DNA from: Megalobrama amblycephala
Lineage: Eukaryota > Chordata > Actinopteri > Cypriniformes > Xenocyprididae
Length of the DNA: 64,000 bases
Assembly: GCF_018812025.1 (NCBI RefSeq)
Contig: NC_063054.1
Location: 12,300,422-12,364,421 of the forward strand
Reading direction: 5' to 3'
The translations under genes were made by a program, and so were the position numbers. Below, piece after piece: positions 49,101 to 59,004 of this stretch. Within the stretch, counting starts at the first letter, position 1, and every line of letters begins with the position of its first letter. The notes under the pieces were generated by a model. The model saw nothing but the letters and a program-made list of their open reading frames with translations. It ran no database searches and was not told where the DNA came from.

Positions 49101-52100
49101 TTGACTTTTAAACCCTCCAGAACACATTTTACTTTCATGTTAGTGTGATATCTGCGATTTTTGCTTTTCTAAATAAATGAAAAAAGCATTGAAGTATATG
49201 CGCGAGACATCACTGCCGCTGTCAGAGCGCGATCAGACCAAACGAATCGAGTGATGAATGCAGTTGGACATAGTGGTGTATTAGAGGTAAAAAATGATAT
49301 AAATACTGTTCGGTTTCTCGCACAAACCGATCATTTCGTGTCTTAGGACATCAATGTGTCGTCACGAGCCGCAGGGTTTAATTTGGATTTGTCTGTCGTG
49401 TTTAATTTACTCTTATAGTCCAAGTTCCCACTGACTTGCATTATACCACTGACAGACGGCAGCAGTTGGAGTTAAAAATCATCATTTGTGTTCTACTGAA
49501 GAAACAAAGACACCTACATCTTGGATGCGTTGGGGGTAAGCAGATAAACATCAAATTTTCATTTTTTAACTATCCCTTTAACACACCTCAAATGTGTTCA
49601 TTATAAACCGAAAAGCAGTTAAAATTAAGGTTAGGCAAGGTTCAATGTATACATTTTTTATAATGTAGAAGTAGAGCAGTAGGCTTATACAGTATAGGCA
49701 CATGATAAATACATGTGTGTGAGTAGTTGAGGGCGGTATATGTTGTGATTTGTTGAACTTATGCATATTCACCCTTCAGTCCTTCAAATACCCTAGATAC
49801 TAAAGAAACATCTGTAATTTTTGACAGATCATAATTTCTGACTGCATTTTATCCTGCTTATACATGGCTGTTCAGCAAACATGCAGACATAAAATATTCA
49901 TCTGAGTTTAATTTATTTTATAATTTTACCTGTATATAATATTAAAGCTTTGCTAATAATTTATTTCAATGGTTTAAATACATGTCAACTTATTCTACTA
50001 ACCTGAACCCTAACCTAACAGTCTACTAATACTCTGATGAGAGTTAGTTGACATGCAGTTGCAAAGTTACTTAGTAGAACGTCTAAAATGAACCATCAAA
50101 TTAAAGTGTAACCAAAGCTTTAACTAAAGAAAAAGAGTTCATTACAATGTACAAATGAATAAGTCCAGGAAGAAGGCAAAAACTGCAAAAATATTATAGT
50201 AAAAATGCTTAATACTGAAGCCCTTTTCCTTTTCACTTTTACTGCAATTTACAACTAAGACAGAAGATGGCGCCAATTTTTTGACAATCAAGTAGCCTAT
50301 GTGATAAAGCCTGTTTCTGTTAATACAATATAACTGACCAATTTTAATAATGGTGATGACTTCTGGTTTGAAAAGCCTTGGAATTTAAGTTGGGCATTTG
50401 GTTGTCAGTGCAAATATGTTGCATACATTTATCGAGGAAAGCCTGATTGACTTGCGCAATGATCCACTCTGGGCTATGTTGTCTCTGGAGCACACAGGTG
50501 CATGTTGGGATGCAACACTGACACCAAACCAGGCTTCTTTTGTGCCAATGGAAAGCATATTACACTGTGTTTGAAATTGCTCCCCATTCACTAAATAGGA
50601 ACAATGAAAAGGAACAAGTGACCGATTTTGGACGCAGCTTTAGTTGGAGGCAGGTGGCATTTATTATTTAGGGTGTAGGGGACATTATCATTCTAGAAAG
50701 CATTTGATTGGGCAGCTCCAGTGCTGCGACTGCAGTGCATTGGGAGTCATTGATTTTTCTGGGTCCCCATTTCTAGAACAGAGAGACTGAAAATTGCAAA
50801 TGCATAAGCTATATTTTCTAAAAACGAAGTCAAGCTTTGGCTTTGTCATTTAAGATAAACACACCTAAATATCCATTCTGTTTGAGAAAAGAGTCAACCC
50901 AAGTGCTCTGGGCTTTGGAGTAGATGTCAGGAATGTAGATGGCTTTATCCTGCCTGCCTCCAACCACGGAGCCCTTCAAACGGCCACTGTTAACCAGCTC
51001 TTCGAGCACCGCTGATAAACAAGAAAGAACACACAAGCAGTCTATATGCAGAATACACAAACAGGAAATGATTAAAAATGTAAAAATGCAGACTTCAAAA
51101 CTTACAGTATAACAGATTCTCCTGAAAACCATAGAGATTTATCAAGTTGCTGATCTGCGTAGGCCTATGGATGGAAATCACAACCGTTAATAAACTACAG
51201 AGAAATCAATTTTTAAGGACACATAAGAAGAAAAGGTAAGTCTGGAAAAAAATGTATGTATATTCATGCAATTTAAATGCAATAAATGCAATTTAATGTG
51301 CTTAGGTTCAACACAATTAAATTCTGCCATCATTTAATCACCCTGATGTTGTTCAAAACCCATAAGACTTTTGTTCATCTTTTAAACAAAAATTAAGATA
51401 ATTTTAATGAAACTGAGAGTCCCTCCAATGAAAGTATGTTCACCCAAAAATTCATTAAGGGATCTTAACAGTAAGCCATATGAATTGAGTTTAATTCAAG
51501 CCTTAAGAACAGAGACAATTGCTTTATATGATGAACAGATTTCATTAAGGCTCTTATTCACATATAAACATTGATCAATTCAAAGCTCAAACAGAAAATG
51601 GAAGCTCCATTGAGATTTGTCCTTGCGTGTCAATCAAGCACATCTAAGCTTCCGTAAAGGGATTGTATCTTTTTACTTTTGCGATCTCTGTAAGAACTCT
51701 GTGAAATGTCAAAGTTTTGGGTGAGTGGACTTTCAATGGAGGGACAGAAATTTCTAACATTTCATTAAAAATATATTTGCATTTCAAAGATGAAGAAAAT
51801 TCTTATGGTTTTAGAATGAGTAAATTTTCATTTTTGCCTGAACTAGCCCTTTAATCAACAGACTGAAGAAAAAGAACTCATAGAAAATTGCGTAACACTT
51901 TACAATAAGGTTCATTAGTTAACATTAGTTAATGTATTAACTAACATGAACTAACCATGTGCAATACATTTGTTACTGTATTTACTAATTTTCGTTAACT
52001 TTAGTTAATGAAAATACAGTTGTTTATTGTTAGATCACAGTGCATTAATGTTAACAAGATTTTAATAATGTATTAGTAAATGTTGAAATTAACAATAAAG

Positions 52101-55100
52101 ATTATTAAATGCTGTATAAGTGCAGTTCATTATTAGTTCATGTTAACTAATGTTAACTAACTAATATTAACTAACTAACTAACTCAGCACACCCAGTATT
52201 ATATGTTTTCCATTATGTGGCCCATGATGCAGAGAGTAACGATCTGGAGCTGATTACCTTGTGATGGCACTGAACAGACCACATATACAAGCTTTGTGTC
52301 TAGCGATGAAAGCTTGGGTGAAGATCACTCCCCTGTTGTACTGATCAATCTGTCCCTGGATCACTCTGCCCAGCCTAGAGTTCAGCTCCTAGTAGAAGGA
52401 ACATGTTAAACTGTCAGAGAAGACAGTCGCTTGTTTTATTACATGTGTGTAATGATACAATTATTAAATGTAAAAGAAAGTGATCTCATATGTTTGTTGC
52501 AGCTCATCCATATTAAAATATATATACACTGAAAACAGTAGAGGCCAAAATGCCAATGAAAATGACTCTCTCCTAATTATACATTCTAAGAATCACAATA
52601 CTTCATGCAGACTGGACTAACCTCAGTAAGAAAATCCCCAGGTAGATCATATGTTTTGCAAAGCTCTGCAATGTTCACCTGTCCAGCCTCCTGTAGTTTA
52701 TCATTCACCTCCTCAGCAAGCCGATCCAAGTATGTTCTTTATATCAGAACAAGCATTTAGGACAGTAAATTGCATGACAACCTACAAGAGTCAACTAAAA
52801 TGTTGACAGAACTGAAGAGAAGTGTTATAGTCAAGCCACCTAAACCAAGACCAAGTCAAGACCAAAACCAGTGTGTGATGAGACCAAGAATTTTAGACCA
52901 AAACCAGACCAGAACTCCTCAAATTAATCTAAAAGATACACATTTACTGCCTGAGAAATGTCTTTTATTTAATCAATACATACAATTAGAATAAGACACT
53001 GTATAGAGCTGTTACCAATCAAATGAAATCACTAACACCAAAGAATTGGTACATCTGAATTGGTACAATTGCAACTACATAAATAATGTTGAGATTAATG
53101 AATTTAAAAATAACATTTTGTTCATGGAACTTTTGTATAAAATAAATATCACATTTGCAATCATGCTCATATTTGTGAAAACAGCTCTCTTGCTCTCGTG
53201 ATATAATTATATTGTATATTATAATATAAAAAGATATACAAGTACTATTTTGTGGGCATATGTATTCATTTCTGACACAATCCCCCATTAATTTTTGACC
53301 CGGCACAACAGTAACAAAAGAAATCAAATTAGAAATTAGTTATTGACCTCATTTGAAGCAGAAAGCTTTACATCAAATCACAGTAATGATGTCTACAAAT
53401 AAATCAGTCAATGCACTGGCAATTTAGTGATATTCTCACAGTTTTGGTCTTGAGATAAAACCCTGAGTCCTCTTAGTGCGTGTTCACACTTGCGAACCCA
53501 TTCACACAATCACATGTTCACGCATGTTTCGTTAGATTAAAATGAACCCTGGTGCGACTGCTCTGTTAGCGTGGTTTATATGAATAGGTCTGAACACTAC
53601 CAAGCAAACCAAACTACAAGTGTGAACACACCCTTAGTCTGAGACCGATACAAGACCTACAACACTACTGAAGTGCATTTTCCCTTAATTCTTCAAGAAA
53701 CACCCAAAAACATGCATTAGTCCATCACTCACTTGTCGATCAGTTGACCCAGTATGAGCTGCAAGCCTTTGTCTGATTTGGCAATTTCATTTGCTCTGCT
53801 CTCCACATGGACCAAATCAACATTGATGATCTGTGAGAAATATTAAAGAACGCTTAAAAATGCATTCATGTACAATATCCCAACTTATGTGCAAGATGCA
53901 TATGAAAACTAGAAACCAACCTTTTGAAGGTCCACAACATTAATCCTCCCTTAAAATATAAAGCAAACTGTTAGATTCAGATGGTCTTGTAGCAGATTCT
54001 GTGATTCAAAGCGATATACAGTACACTTATTAACAGGGTAAAGGAGAAGCTGAGTCAACTGTATGACGTATTCCACTAACCTCTTTGCATGTAGAGCTCA
54101 TCGCGCATTTCTCGGCTGATCTGTGCAGGAGTCACATACTCTTTCCCATCCAGAGTGTGAACCACATCTAACTTCTTATCCAGCACCAGCTTGGCCACAA
54201 TCTCAATGCAGTTCCTCTCAGACAACCTGAATTCAACACATACACACAATTACTGTGACTCAAAATCTGCAAGTGACAAAATCAATTCTAAAGTCAGATC
54301 ATACATGACAATTACTTTCTCACAAATCAATAGTGTTATTTCTTATCTTACTCAAAGCAATGGGGAATACCTTGTAATAGAAGTCCCTTTTATTAACCCT
54401 ATAATGCATACTGTATCATATTTGAAACATGCAAAAACTTTGCTTATAAATCTGTTGTACACAATCTTCTACCTGCTTTCTGATTGATAGATCATCCTTT
54501 ATTAGCAGGTAAAAGGCCTTTTAGTATAATTTTTGTCCATCTTCAGTTTGTGGTACACTTTCTTTTCTTTCTTTTTTGCTATGAAATCTTTAAATGATTT
54601 TAATAAAGTTAGTTCACCCAAAAATTAAAATTCAATTATTAATTACTCACCTTCATGTTGTTCCACACCCGTAAGACCTTCTTTCATCTTCGGAACACAA
54701 ATTAAGATATTTTTGATAAAATCCAATGGCTCAGTGAGGCCCTCATTGACAGCAAGATAATTAACACTTTAAAATGCCCAGAAAGGTACTAAAGACATAT
54801 TTAAAACAGTTCATGTGACTGTGTTCATGTGTGGTTCAAGTGGTTAGGAAGCGACAAGAACACTTTTTGTGCGTCAAAAAAACAAAATACTACTTTATTC
54901 AACAATATCTAGTGATGAGCAATTTCAAAACACTGCTTCAAGAAGCTTCAACGCTTTACGAATCTTTTGTTTCGAATCAGTGGTTCGGAGCATGTATCAA
55001 ACTGCCAAAGTCACGTGAACCATTGAAATTTCAAAATGTTTTCGAAACACTTATGACATAACAAAGCCTCGTTTAAGGAAATCATGTGGCTTTGGCAGTT

Positions 55101-56213
55101 TGATACACGCTCTGAACCACTGATTCGAAACAAAAGATTTGTAAAGCTTCAAAGCTTCATGAAGCGGTGTTTTGAAATCGCTCATCACTGGATATTGTTG
55201 AATAAAGTCATTATTTTGTCGTTTTTTTTTTTTTTTTTTTGGCACACAAAAAGTATTGTCGTTGCTTCATAACAATAAGGTTGAACCACTGTAGTTACAT
55301 GAACTGTAAATATGTCTTTAGTAGCTTTCTGGGCATTGAAAGTGTTAATTGTCTTGCAGGCCTCACTGAGCTATCGGATTTTATCAAAAATATCTTAATT
55401 TGTGTTCTGAAGATGAACGAAGATCTTACAAGTGTGGAACAACATAAGGGTGAGTAATAAATGACAGAATTTTCATTTTTGGTGAACTTACCCCTCTAAG
55501 TTAATGTAATATACTAACCCTTTAAGTTAATGTTAATATTTATATTGTTGTTATTAATATTTCTAAATTAACATTTACTGGACTTTGGGTTTACTTGATT
55601 AACATACATCATTTTTTTCAGGCTTTTGAGAAACGTTTATTTTTCCATCTCTCAATTATCATTGTATTGTATTTGCATTATGTGTTTTGAGCTTTGATTA
55701 TAAAACTAAGCACTTGGTAAGCATCTTACTAAATATTTTAAGTTGTCTGTGATAAACAAAATCTTATTGATTTATAGGCTACAATTTGATATATAACATG
55801 GTATTACAAGATGATTCCAATACACACATGTATGTGCTTGACACTGTAAGGTATGGCATCTCAGCATGGCCTAAAAACATAATATAACGAAGGCGCATGC
55901 TCAGTTCTGGCTCTTTATAAACACCAATGACGTTTTAATGCACGACCAGATAATTGTGTCGCCGGAATTTGAGTAACGTTAATCAGTTTTCCAGTATTTA
56001 GTGGGTCAAGAATCTTGTTTCTTGTGCACGATATACTGATTCACGACACAAGAAACTAGGGCCGGGATGAAACGCGTCGTTTTATTAACTTGTTTAGCTT
56101 GCAGAAGAAGCAGCAACACCAACAACTTGACTTTACCTTTGTACAGTATCTGCAAACTGAGCTCGCTGGAAGTCCGCAGCTAGACGCCTGATTTCCTCCC
56201 AGTCTGCCGCCAT
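34907..56213 (-). CDS. ufl1: E3 UFM1-protein ligase 1 (Ufl1), 19 exons
   Basis: The ligase that transfers UFM1 to ribosomal and ER-associated targets at the ER membrane. Coding exons: 56137-56213, 54081-54226, 53921-53949, 53733-53830, 52622-52736, 52258-52388, 51106-51164, 50865-51011, 48705-48880, 48444-48620, 44220-44343, 43385-43507, 41779-41899, 41149-41315, 40169-40296, 39750-39830, 39087-39172, 35668-35848, 34907-35127. They have AG acceptors, GT donors and matching phases. Signatures in order: [74 protein letters not shown] with the basic [11 protein letters not shown], a [15 protein letters not shown] patch, and HAPGRCVP near the end. The exon sum is 2387 bases; removing two extra bases in the last exon gives 794 residues, equal to the human length as I recall it. 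Confidence 0.95.
36272..38815 (-). mobile_element. Decayed Tc1-like transposon, interrupted and partly inverted
   Basis: The left end, after TA, is CAGTGCCCTCCATAAGTATT, a Tc1-type terminus. Antisense 38092-38358 keeps a transposase piece with [20 protein letters not shown] and the DDE-type QQDNDPKH motif. A TTAA-flanked element (36504-37802) splits the left part. The sequence at about 37930-38010 recurs inverted at about 38745-38815, so the distal end has been rearranged and the matching right terminus is not seen. Lies in a ufl1 intron, same strand as the gene. Confidence 0.75.
36504..37802. mobile_element. TTAA-flanked non-autonomous element (AGGGGACC ends), nested
   Basis: It has exact TTAA at 36500-36503 and 37803-37806. 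The ends are AGGGGACCTATTATG and (inverse) AGGGGACCTATTTTAC. The length is 1299 bp. No transposase frame is present; the frame at 37010-37351 has no recognisable domain. It sits inside the Tc1-like relic, so it is the younger insertion. TTAA sites suggest piggyBac or Kolobok mobilisation. Confidence 0.75.
38839..38914. repeat. Compound (AT)n(GT)n microsatellite
   Basis: About 25 AT units to 38888 followed directly by about 13 GT units, inside a ufl1 intron. Confidence 0.95.
39353..39587. repeat. TTAA-end fold-back repeat, right part missing
   Basis: It begins TTAA then AGGGATAGTTCACCCAAAAA. A hairpin around 39480-39535 pairs CAAGCAGATCTC with GAGATCTGCTTG across ACTATGGTAGTCAAT. The right arm stops short of the usual inverse terminus. 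It lies between ufl1 exons 16 and 17. Confidence 0.65.
40393..40582. repeat. 190-bp MITE with AGCTGCTTTTCCACCGTCGG ends
   Basis: The left end AGCTGCTTTTCCACCGTCGG and the inverse of the right end, AGCCACTTTTCCACCGTCGG, match at 18 of 20 positions. No coding capacity. It lies in the ufl1 intron upstream (in gene order) of exon 15. Confidence 0.7.
40583..41100. repeat. ufl1 intron with poly-A and a GGGCTGCGCAATATATCG repeat end
   Basis: A poly-A run lies at 40611-40632. About 40985-41083 has, on the minus strand, GGGCTGCGCAATATATCG followed by AATCACGATGTGCGC, which looks like one end of a hAT-type element; its partner is not found nearby. Confidence 0.4.
41951..42330. repeat. GGGGACATTCC interspersed repeat ending in a (CA)n array
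   Basis: About 41951-42240 carries GGGGACATTCCATAGGCGTA, ACACCAACCCTACACCTAAA and GTGGGGACATGGGG, a sequence common in cyprinid introns. It runs straight into about 39 CA units at 42253-42330. The Thr-His peptide frames here are spurious. It lies between ufl1 exons 12 and 13. Confidence 0.7.
43126..43189. repeat. (AT)n microsatellite
   Basis: About 32 AT units in the ufl1 intron just before (plus strand) exon 12; gives meaningless Tyr-Ile frames on both strands. Confidence 0.95.
45049..45613. mobile_element. Long-inverted-repeat, internally deleted Tc1-like element
   Basis: The arms at about 45049-45216 and 45451-45613 are near-perfect inverted copies (for example TTATGTTTCTAGCATGTTAT on the left mirrored near 45520-45545). 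The 230-base middle, read antisense, has a transposase-like scrap (ATTCATCAGGCTCAAATTGT). Arms of 165 bases and a short core suggest a non-autonomous Tc1 derivative or a MITE. It lies in a ufl1 intron. Confidence 0.6.
46011..47221 (-). mobile_element. Tc1/mariner transposon, nearly intact (1211 bp)
   Basis: Perfect terminal repeats of about 27 bases begin CACTCACCTAAAGGATTATT on both sides, with TA target duplications at 46009-46010 and 47222-47223. The transposase is antisense and spans almost the whole element. The clean ends and long reading frame suggest a fairly recent insertion into the ufl1 intron between exons 10 and 11. Confidence 0.9.
46040..47073 (-). pseudogene. Tc1-like DDE transposase with one frameshift
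   Basis: It starts [20 protein letters not shown], with an N-terminal paired-type helix-turn-helix region, and carries the first catalytic Asp in VVWSDESRF and the second in [12 protein letters not shown]. Just after SPDLNPI the frame slips: the following frame continues [20 protein letters not shown] and ends KAKGGQTQY. One missing base falls at the codon of the third catalytic acidic residue (about 46240). The reading of about 344 residues is normal for the family, so this single lesion is probably what inactivates it. Confidence 0.88.
47222..48443. other. ufl1 intron, nothing recognised
   Basis: AT-rich intron sequence between the Tc1 insertion and exon 10. No repeat family or conserved block is identified. 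Confidence 0.4.
48881..50864. repeat. ufl1 intron 8 with two repeat relics
   Basis: About 49410-49577 is the right end of the TTAA fold-back family (ends AACTATCCCT then TTAA at 49578-49581). About 49960-50113 is a relic ending AATTAAAGTGTAACC, like the element at 86-273. The frame at 50385-50591 has no recognisable domain. The rest shows nothing. Confidence 0.45.
51318..51850. repeat. TTAA fold-back repeat, left end decayed
   Basis: The right end reads TTTGCCTGAACTAGCCCT followed by TTAA at 51851-51854. The left arm is recognisable by CCCATAAGACTTTTGTTCAT but has lost the terminal bases. Its middle resembles the 21293-22040 element (TTGCTTTATATGATGAACAG). Confidence 0.6.
51892..52183. repeat. 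GTAACACTTTACAATAAGG element
   Basis: It opens with GTAACACTTTACAATAAGGT and carries many AACTAATGTTAACTAA-type units. A copy in the opposite orientation is at 57192-57503, where CTTATTGTAAAGTGTTACC is the intact end. Non-autonomous; the superfamily is not decided. Confidence 0.6.
53472..53637. repeat. Short TIR element (TTAGTGCGTGTTCACACTTG)
   Basis: The left end TTAGTGCGTGTTCACACTTG pairs with the inverse of the right end, CTAAGGGTGTGTTCACACTTG minus a base or two. The length is about 166 bp. Related ends occur near 42450-42705 (GTGTGAACACACATTTAG). The type is likely a hAT-derived MITE, by inference. Confidence 0.55.
54607..55495. repeat. 889-bp fold-back element of the TTAGTTCACCC family
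   Basis: The left end is AGTTAGTTCACCCAAAAATT and the right end, inverted, gives GGTAAGTTCACCAAAAATG. The arms are inverted copies: AATATCTAGTGATGAGCAAT on the left mirrors ATCGCTCATCACTGGATATT on the right. The middle resembles that of 6391-7158, so these two are subfamily members. Lies in ufl1 intron 1. Confidence 0.75.
56137..56213 (-). CDS. ufl1: ufl1 first coding exon
   Basis: ATG at 56213-56211 opens [20 protein letters not shown], the conserved start of the family, and the donor GTAAAG follows 56137. The context before the ATG (GAAGTCATGG) has G at +4 and G at -3, close to a Kozak consensus. Confidence 0.95.
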
Positions 56214-56420
56214 GACTTCACTTATTTGCAAATCGGTTGTTCTTATTTTACCAAAGCATTTAATTAATTAGTTCCAAACAATCTCACGCTGAAACAGCAG
56301 CTGTACAGTCTGGCCACACTGAAGGAAAAGACACGTCAGTTTCCCGTAAACGTCAGACGGAAACGCATAAGGGACAAACGGTTTTCTTAGCGTGCGTCAC
56401 CCGTCAGTACGTATGCACAA
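56214..56420 (-). promoter_or_regulatory. ufl1: Probable ufl1 5' UTR and promoter
   Basis: The stretch just upstream of the start codon is the most CpG-rich patch in this part of the window, with repeated ACGTCAG and GTGCGTCACC motifs near 56332-56405 that resemble CRE half-sites. No TATA box is obvious. The transcription start is not determined; this is inference from position and composition. Confidence 0.35.
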
Positions 56421-56553
56421 TTCAGATAAAATATAAATGTAATTTTTACTTATTAATTTATAATATAATTCATTAATATCATTACCGGTCCAAATATTTA
56501 TTTCATGCATGTATCTTAGTGGAACCTCAAACATTTATCTTTAAAAGATTCTT

Positions 56554-56592
<39 letters not shown>

Positions 56593-58007
56593 CTATAGTA
56601 GTTAGCATGGTTCATCTTACATTTTCAGTGTTCAGTGCATTCAGTGTTTAGGAAGAAACAAATAGCACACCTCAAACAAAAACATTTTAAATCAAATTAC
56701 TGTAAAGTGATTCTTTAGCTAGTGTCCATACCATTATATACAGAGATATTTAGGAGATAATATGCCTACATTCATAATGCACTTTGGGCCTAAATAAAAT
56801 ACTTGTAACTTCTATAAAAAGGCATATTTGCAAACAAAGAGCACTGGAGTTTTCAGCTCTTTGCAGGACGAGCCAAGGGTATGTATTTACTTTGTTATGA
56901 TTCTGAAAAACTGCAAAGCCATTTAAGCAATCATTACAGATGAACAGTGTTATATAGGCATACTTCTATATGTTTCAAATGGTTTAAATATTGCCAAAAA
57001 TTATTTGGCAAAAAACCTGCAGTATCGCTATGGACCCATAGGGGTCACCAAATCCCTTTAAATGACTGGACATTAATTCCTCTTGTGGTCAAATCATTAT
57101 TGCACATTGCTAGCTTAAAACACCTTCTTTAAATTAAGTTCATTTTAAATTCAAGAACATGGTTCCAGTGAAGCAAATGATACAAAAAAGGGAAAAACTT
57201 TATTATAAGATTTCATATGTTGACATTAGTTAACAACATTAACATGAACTAACAGTGAAAATACTTCTAAAGCATTTATTAATCTTAGTTCATTTTAATT
57301 CCAACATTTACTAATACATTATTAATATCAATTTGTATGTTAATATTATTGAATGAACCTGAGCTGACATGAACTAACAATGAACAGTTGTATGTTTATT
57401 AATTAACGTTAACAAAGATGAATAAATACTGTAACAGATTTATTGCTCATTGTTAGTTAATGCATTATCCTTAACTAATGGGGCCTTATTGTAAAGTGTT
57501 ACCAAAAAAAAAAATTTAAACTGTGTGATTTTTACTTTGATAATCTAAAAGAATAATTTCCTTACTTTGTGCTGCATTTCATTGGCATAATGCACTTGTC
57601 CTTGTTCTTGTGCCTCAACTGTATTTTCAGTTTAGTGCGTCCATCTTGTATCTTATCTTCAATGACCTCTTATAGACACGTTTCTCAACACAACCTAAAA
57701 CTGGCAATACTATGTATCTGTATCTAAATAGCTACAATATCTAAAGACTTTGGAATACAGAAGATTTGTTAACATAAGCATAATGACAATGTATTTCTTT
57801 AAACATACTGTAGAGCTCTATACATGCTTTTTTTTTTTTTTTTAGCTGATTATTTTAAATAAAGTGTGTAAAATGAAATGAAAACATAATGGTTGAAGAC
57901 ACAACTGTGAAATGTCTCTTGCTGTGGTGTGATGAAAGAAACCAGTGTGTTAAAGTGTCATTAAATCCTAAGACATTTTTTTAATGTTAAATGATTGATT
58001 TAAATGT

Positions 58008-58071
<64 letters not shown>

Positions 58072-58632
58072 TACTTTATCTTACTGTCCTTTTGTCAAAT
58101 CTTACCATTTTTAATTTATCAATAAACAGTAGCCTCTTCTTTGGTGTATTTTTATGTGTGTGTTTCACATTTAAAACAATTATATCAGACACTTTAAAAA
58201 TTAGTGCAAGGTCATTTTTTTCTTTAAGAAAAAAGAAAAAGAAAAAAGCATTGGTTCAAAGAACAGTATTGTGTCATGAAATTCATGACGGGAAATGCCC
58301 TCCATCTGATTTTCATCTAATAGTCAAGTCAATCACCTTGATTAATAATAAAGGTGAGCTTTTATTATTTTTATTATAAAGCTGCGATGGCTGATATACA
58401 GTATATTAGATAAAGGTGAACATGATTTCACCAAGTGCAACATGTTCCTGGATCGACATCTTTATTGATACTGGAACAACATTCCAATCAACCCATCAGA
58501 TTTGAGGGATGAGTTTACAGTTTATGTCATGTTTAGGCTTACAAAACAGAGTTAGGTGCTTCAACATCAGTGTTATTCACTTATCATTTCCCTCTGATTT
58601 TAGGGGTAAGTTATGGGTAGGACTAGGTTTAA
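56421..58632. repeat. Intergenic with microsatellites and a GTAACACTTTA element
   Basis: An (ATA)n run lies at 56553-56592. 57192-57503 is the inverted relative of the 51892 element, ending CTTATTGTAAAGTGTTACC. A poly-T run is at 57829-57843. A (CA)n array of about 29 units is at 58009-58067. No coding region is recognised. Confidence 0.6.
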
Positions 58633-59004
58633 AGGATTAGTTCACTTTAAAATGAAAATTACCCCAAGCTTTACTCACTCTCAAGCCAAGGTGTATATGA
58701 ATGTCTTCTTTCAGATGAACACAATCGGAGTTATATTAATAAATATCCTGACACATCCAAGCTTTTTAATGGCAGTGAATGGGATCAGCGAGTAAAGATC
58801 AAGAAAGTGCATCCATCCAAAGTAAAACGTACTCCACGGCTCCTGGGCTTTAATATAGACCTTCTGTAGCAAAGCGATGTGCTTGTGTAAGAAAAATATC
58901 CATATTTAACAAGTTATAAAGTAAAATATCTAGCTTCCGCCAGACCGCCTTCCGTATTCAACTTATGAATAAAGTTTAATGCCTCTCGCAGTTCAGAATG
59001 CTTA

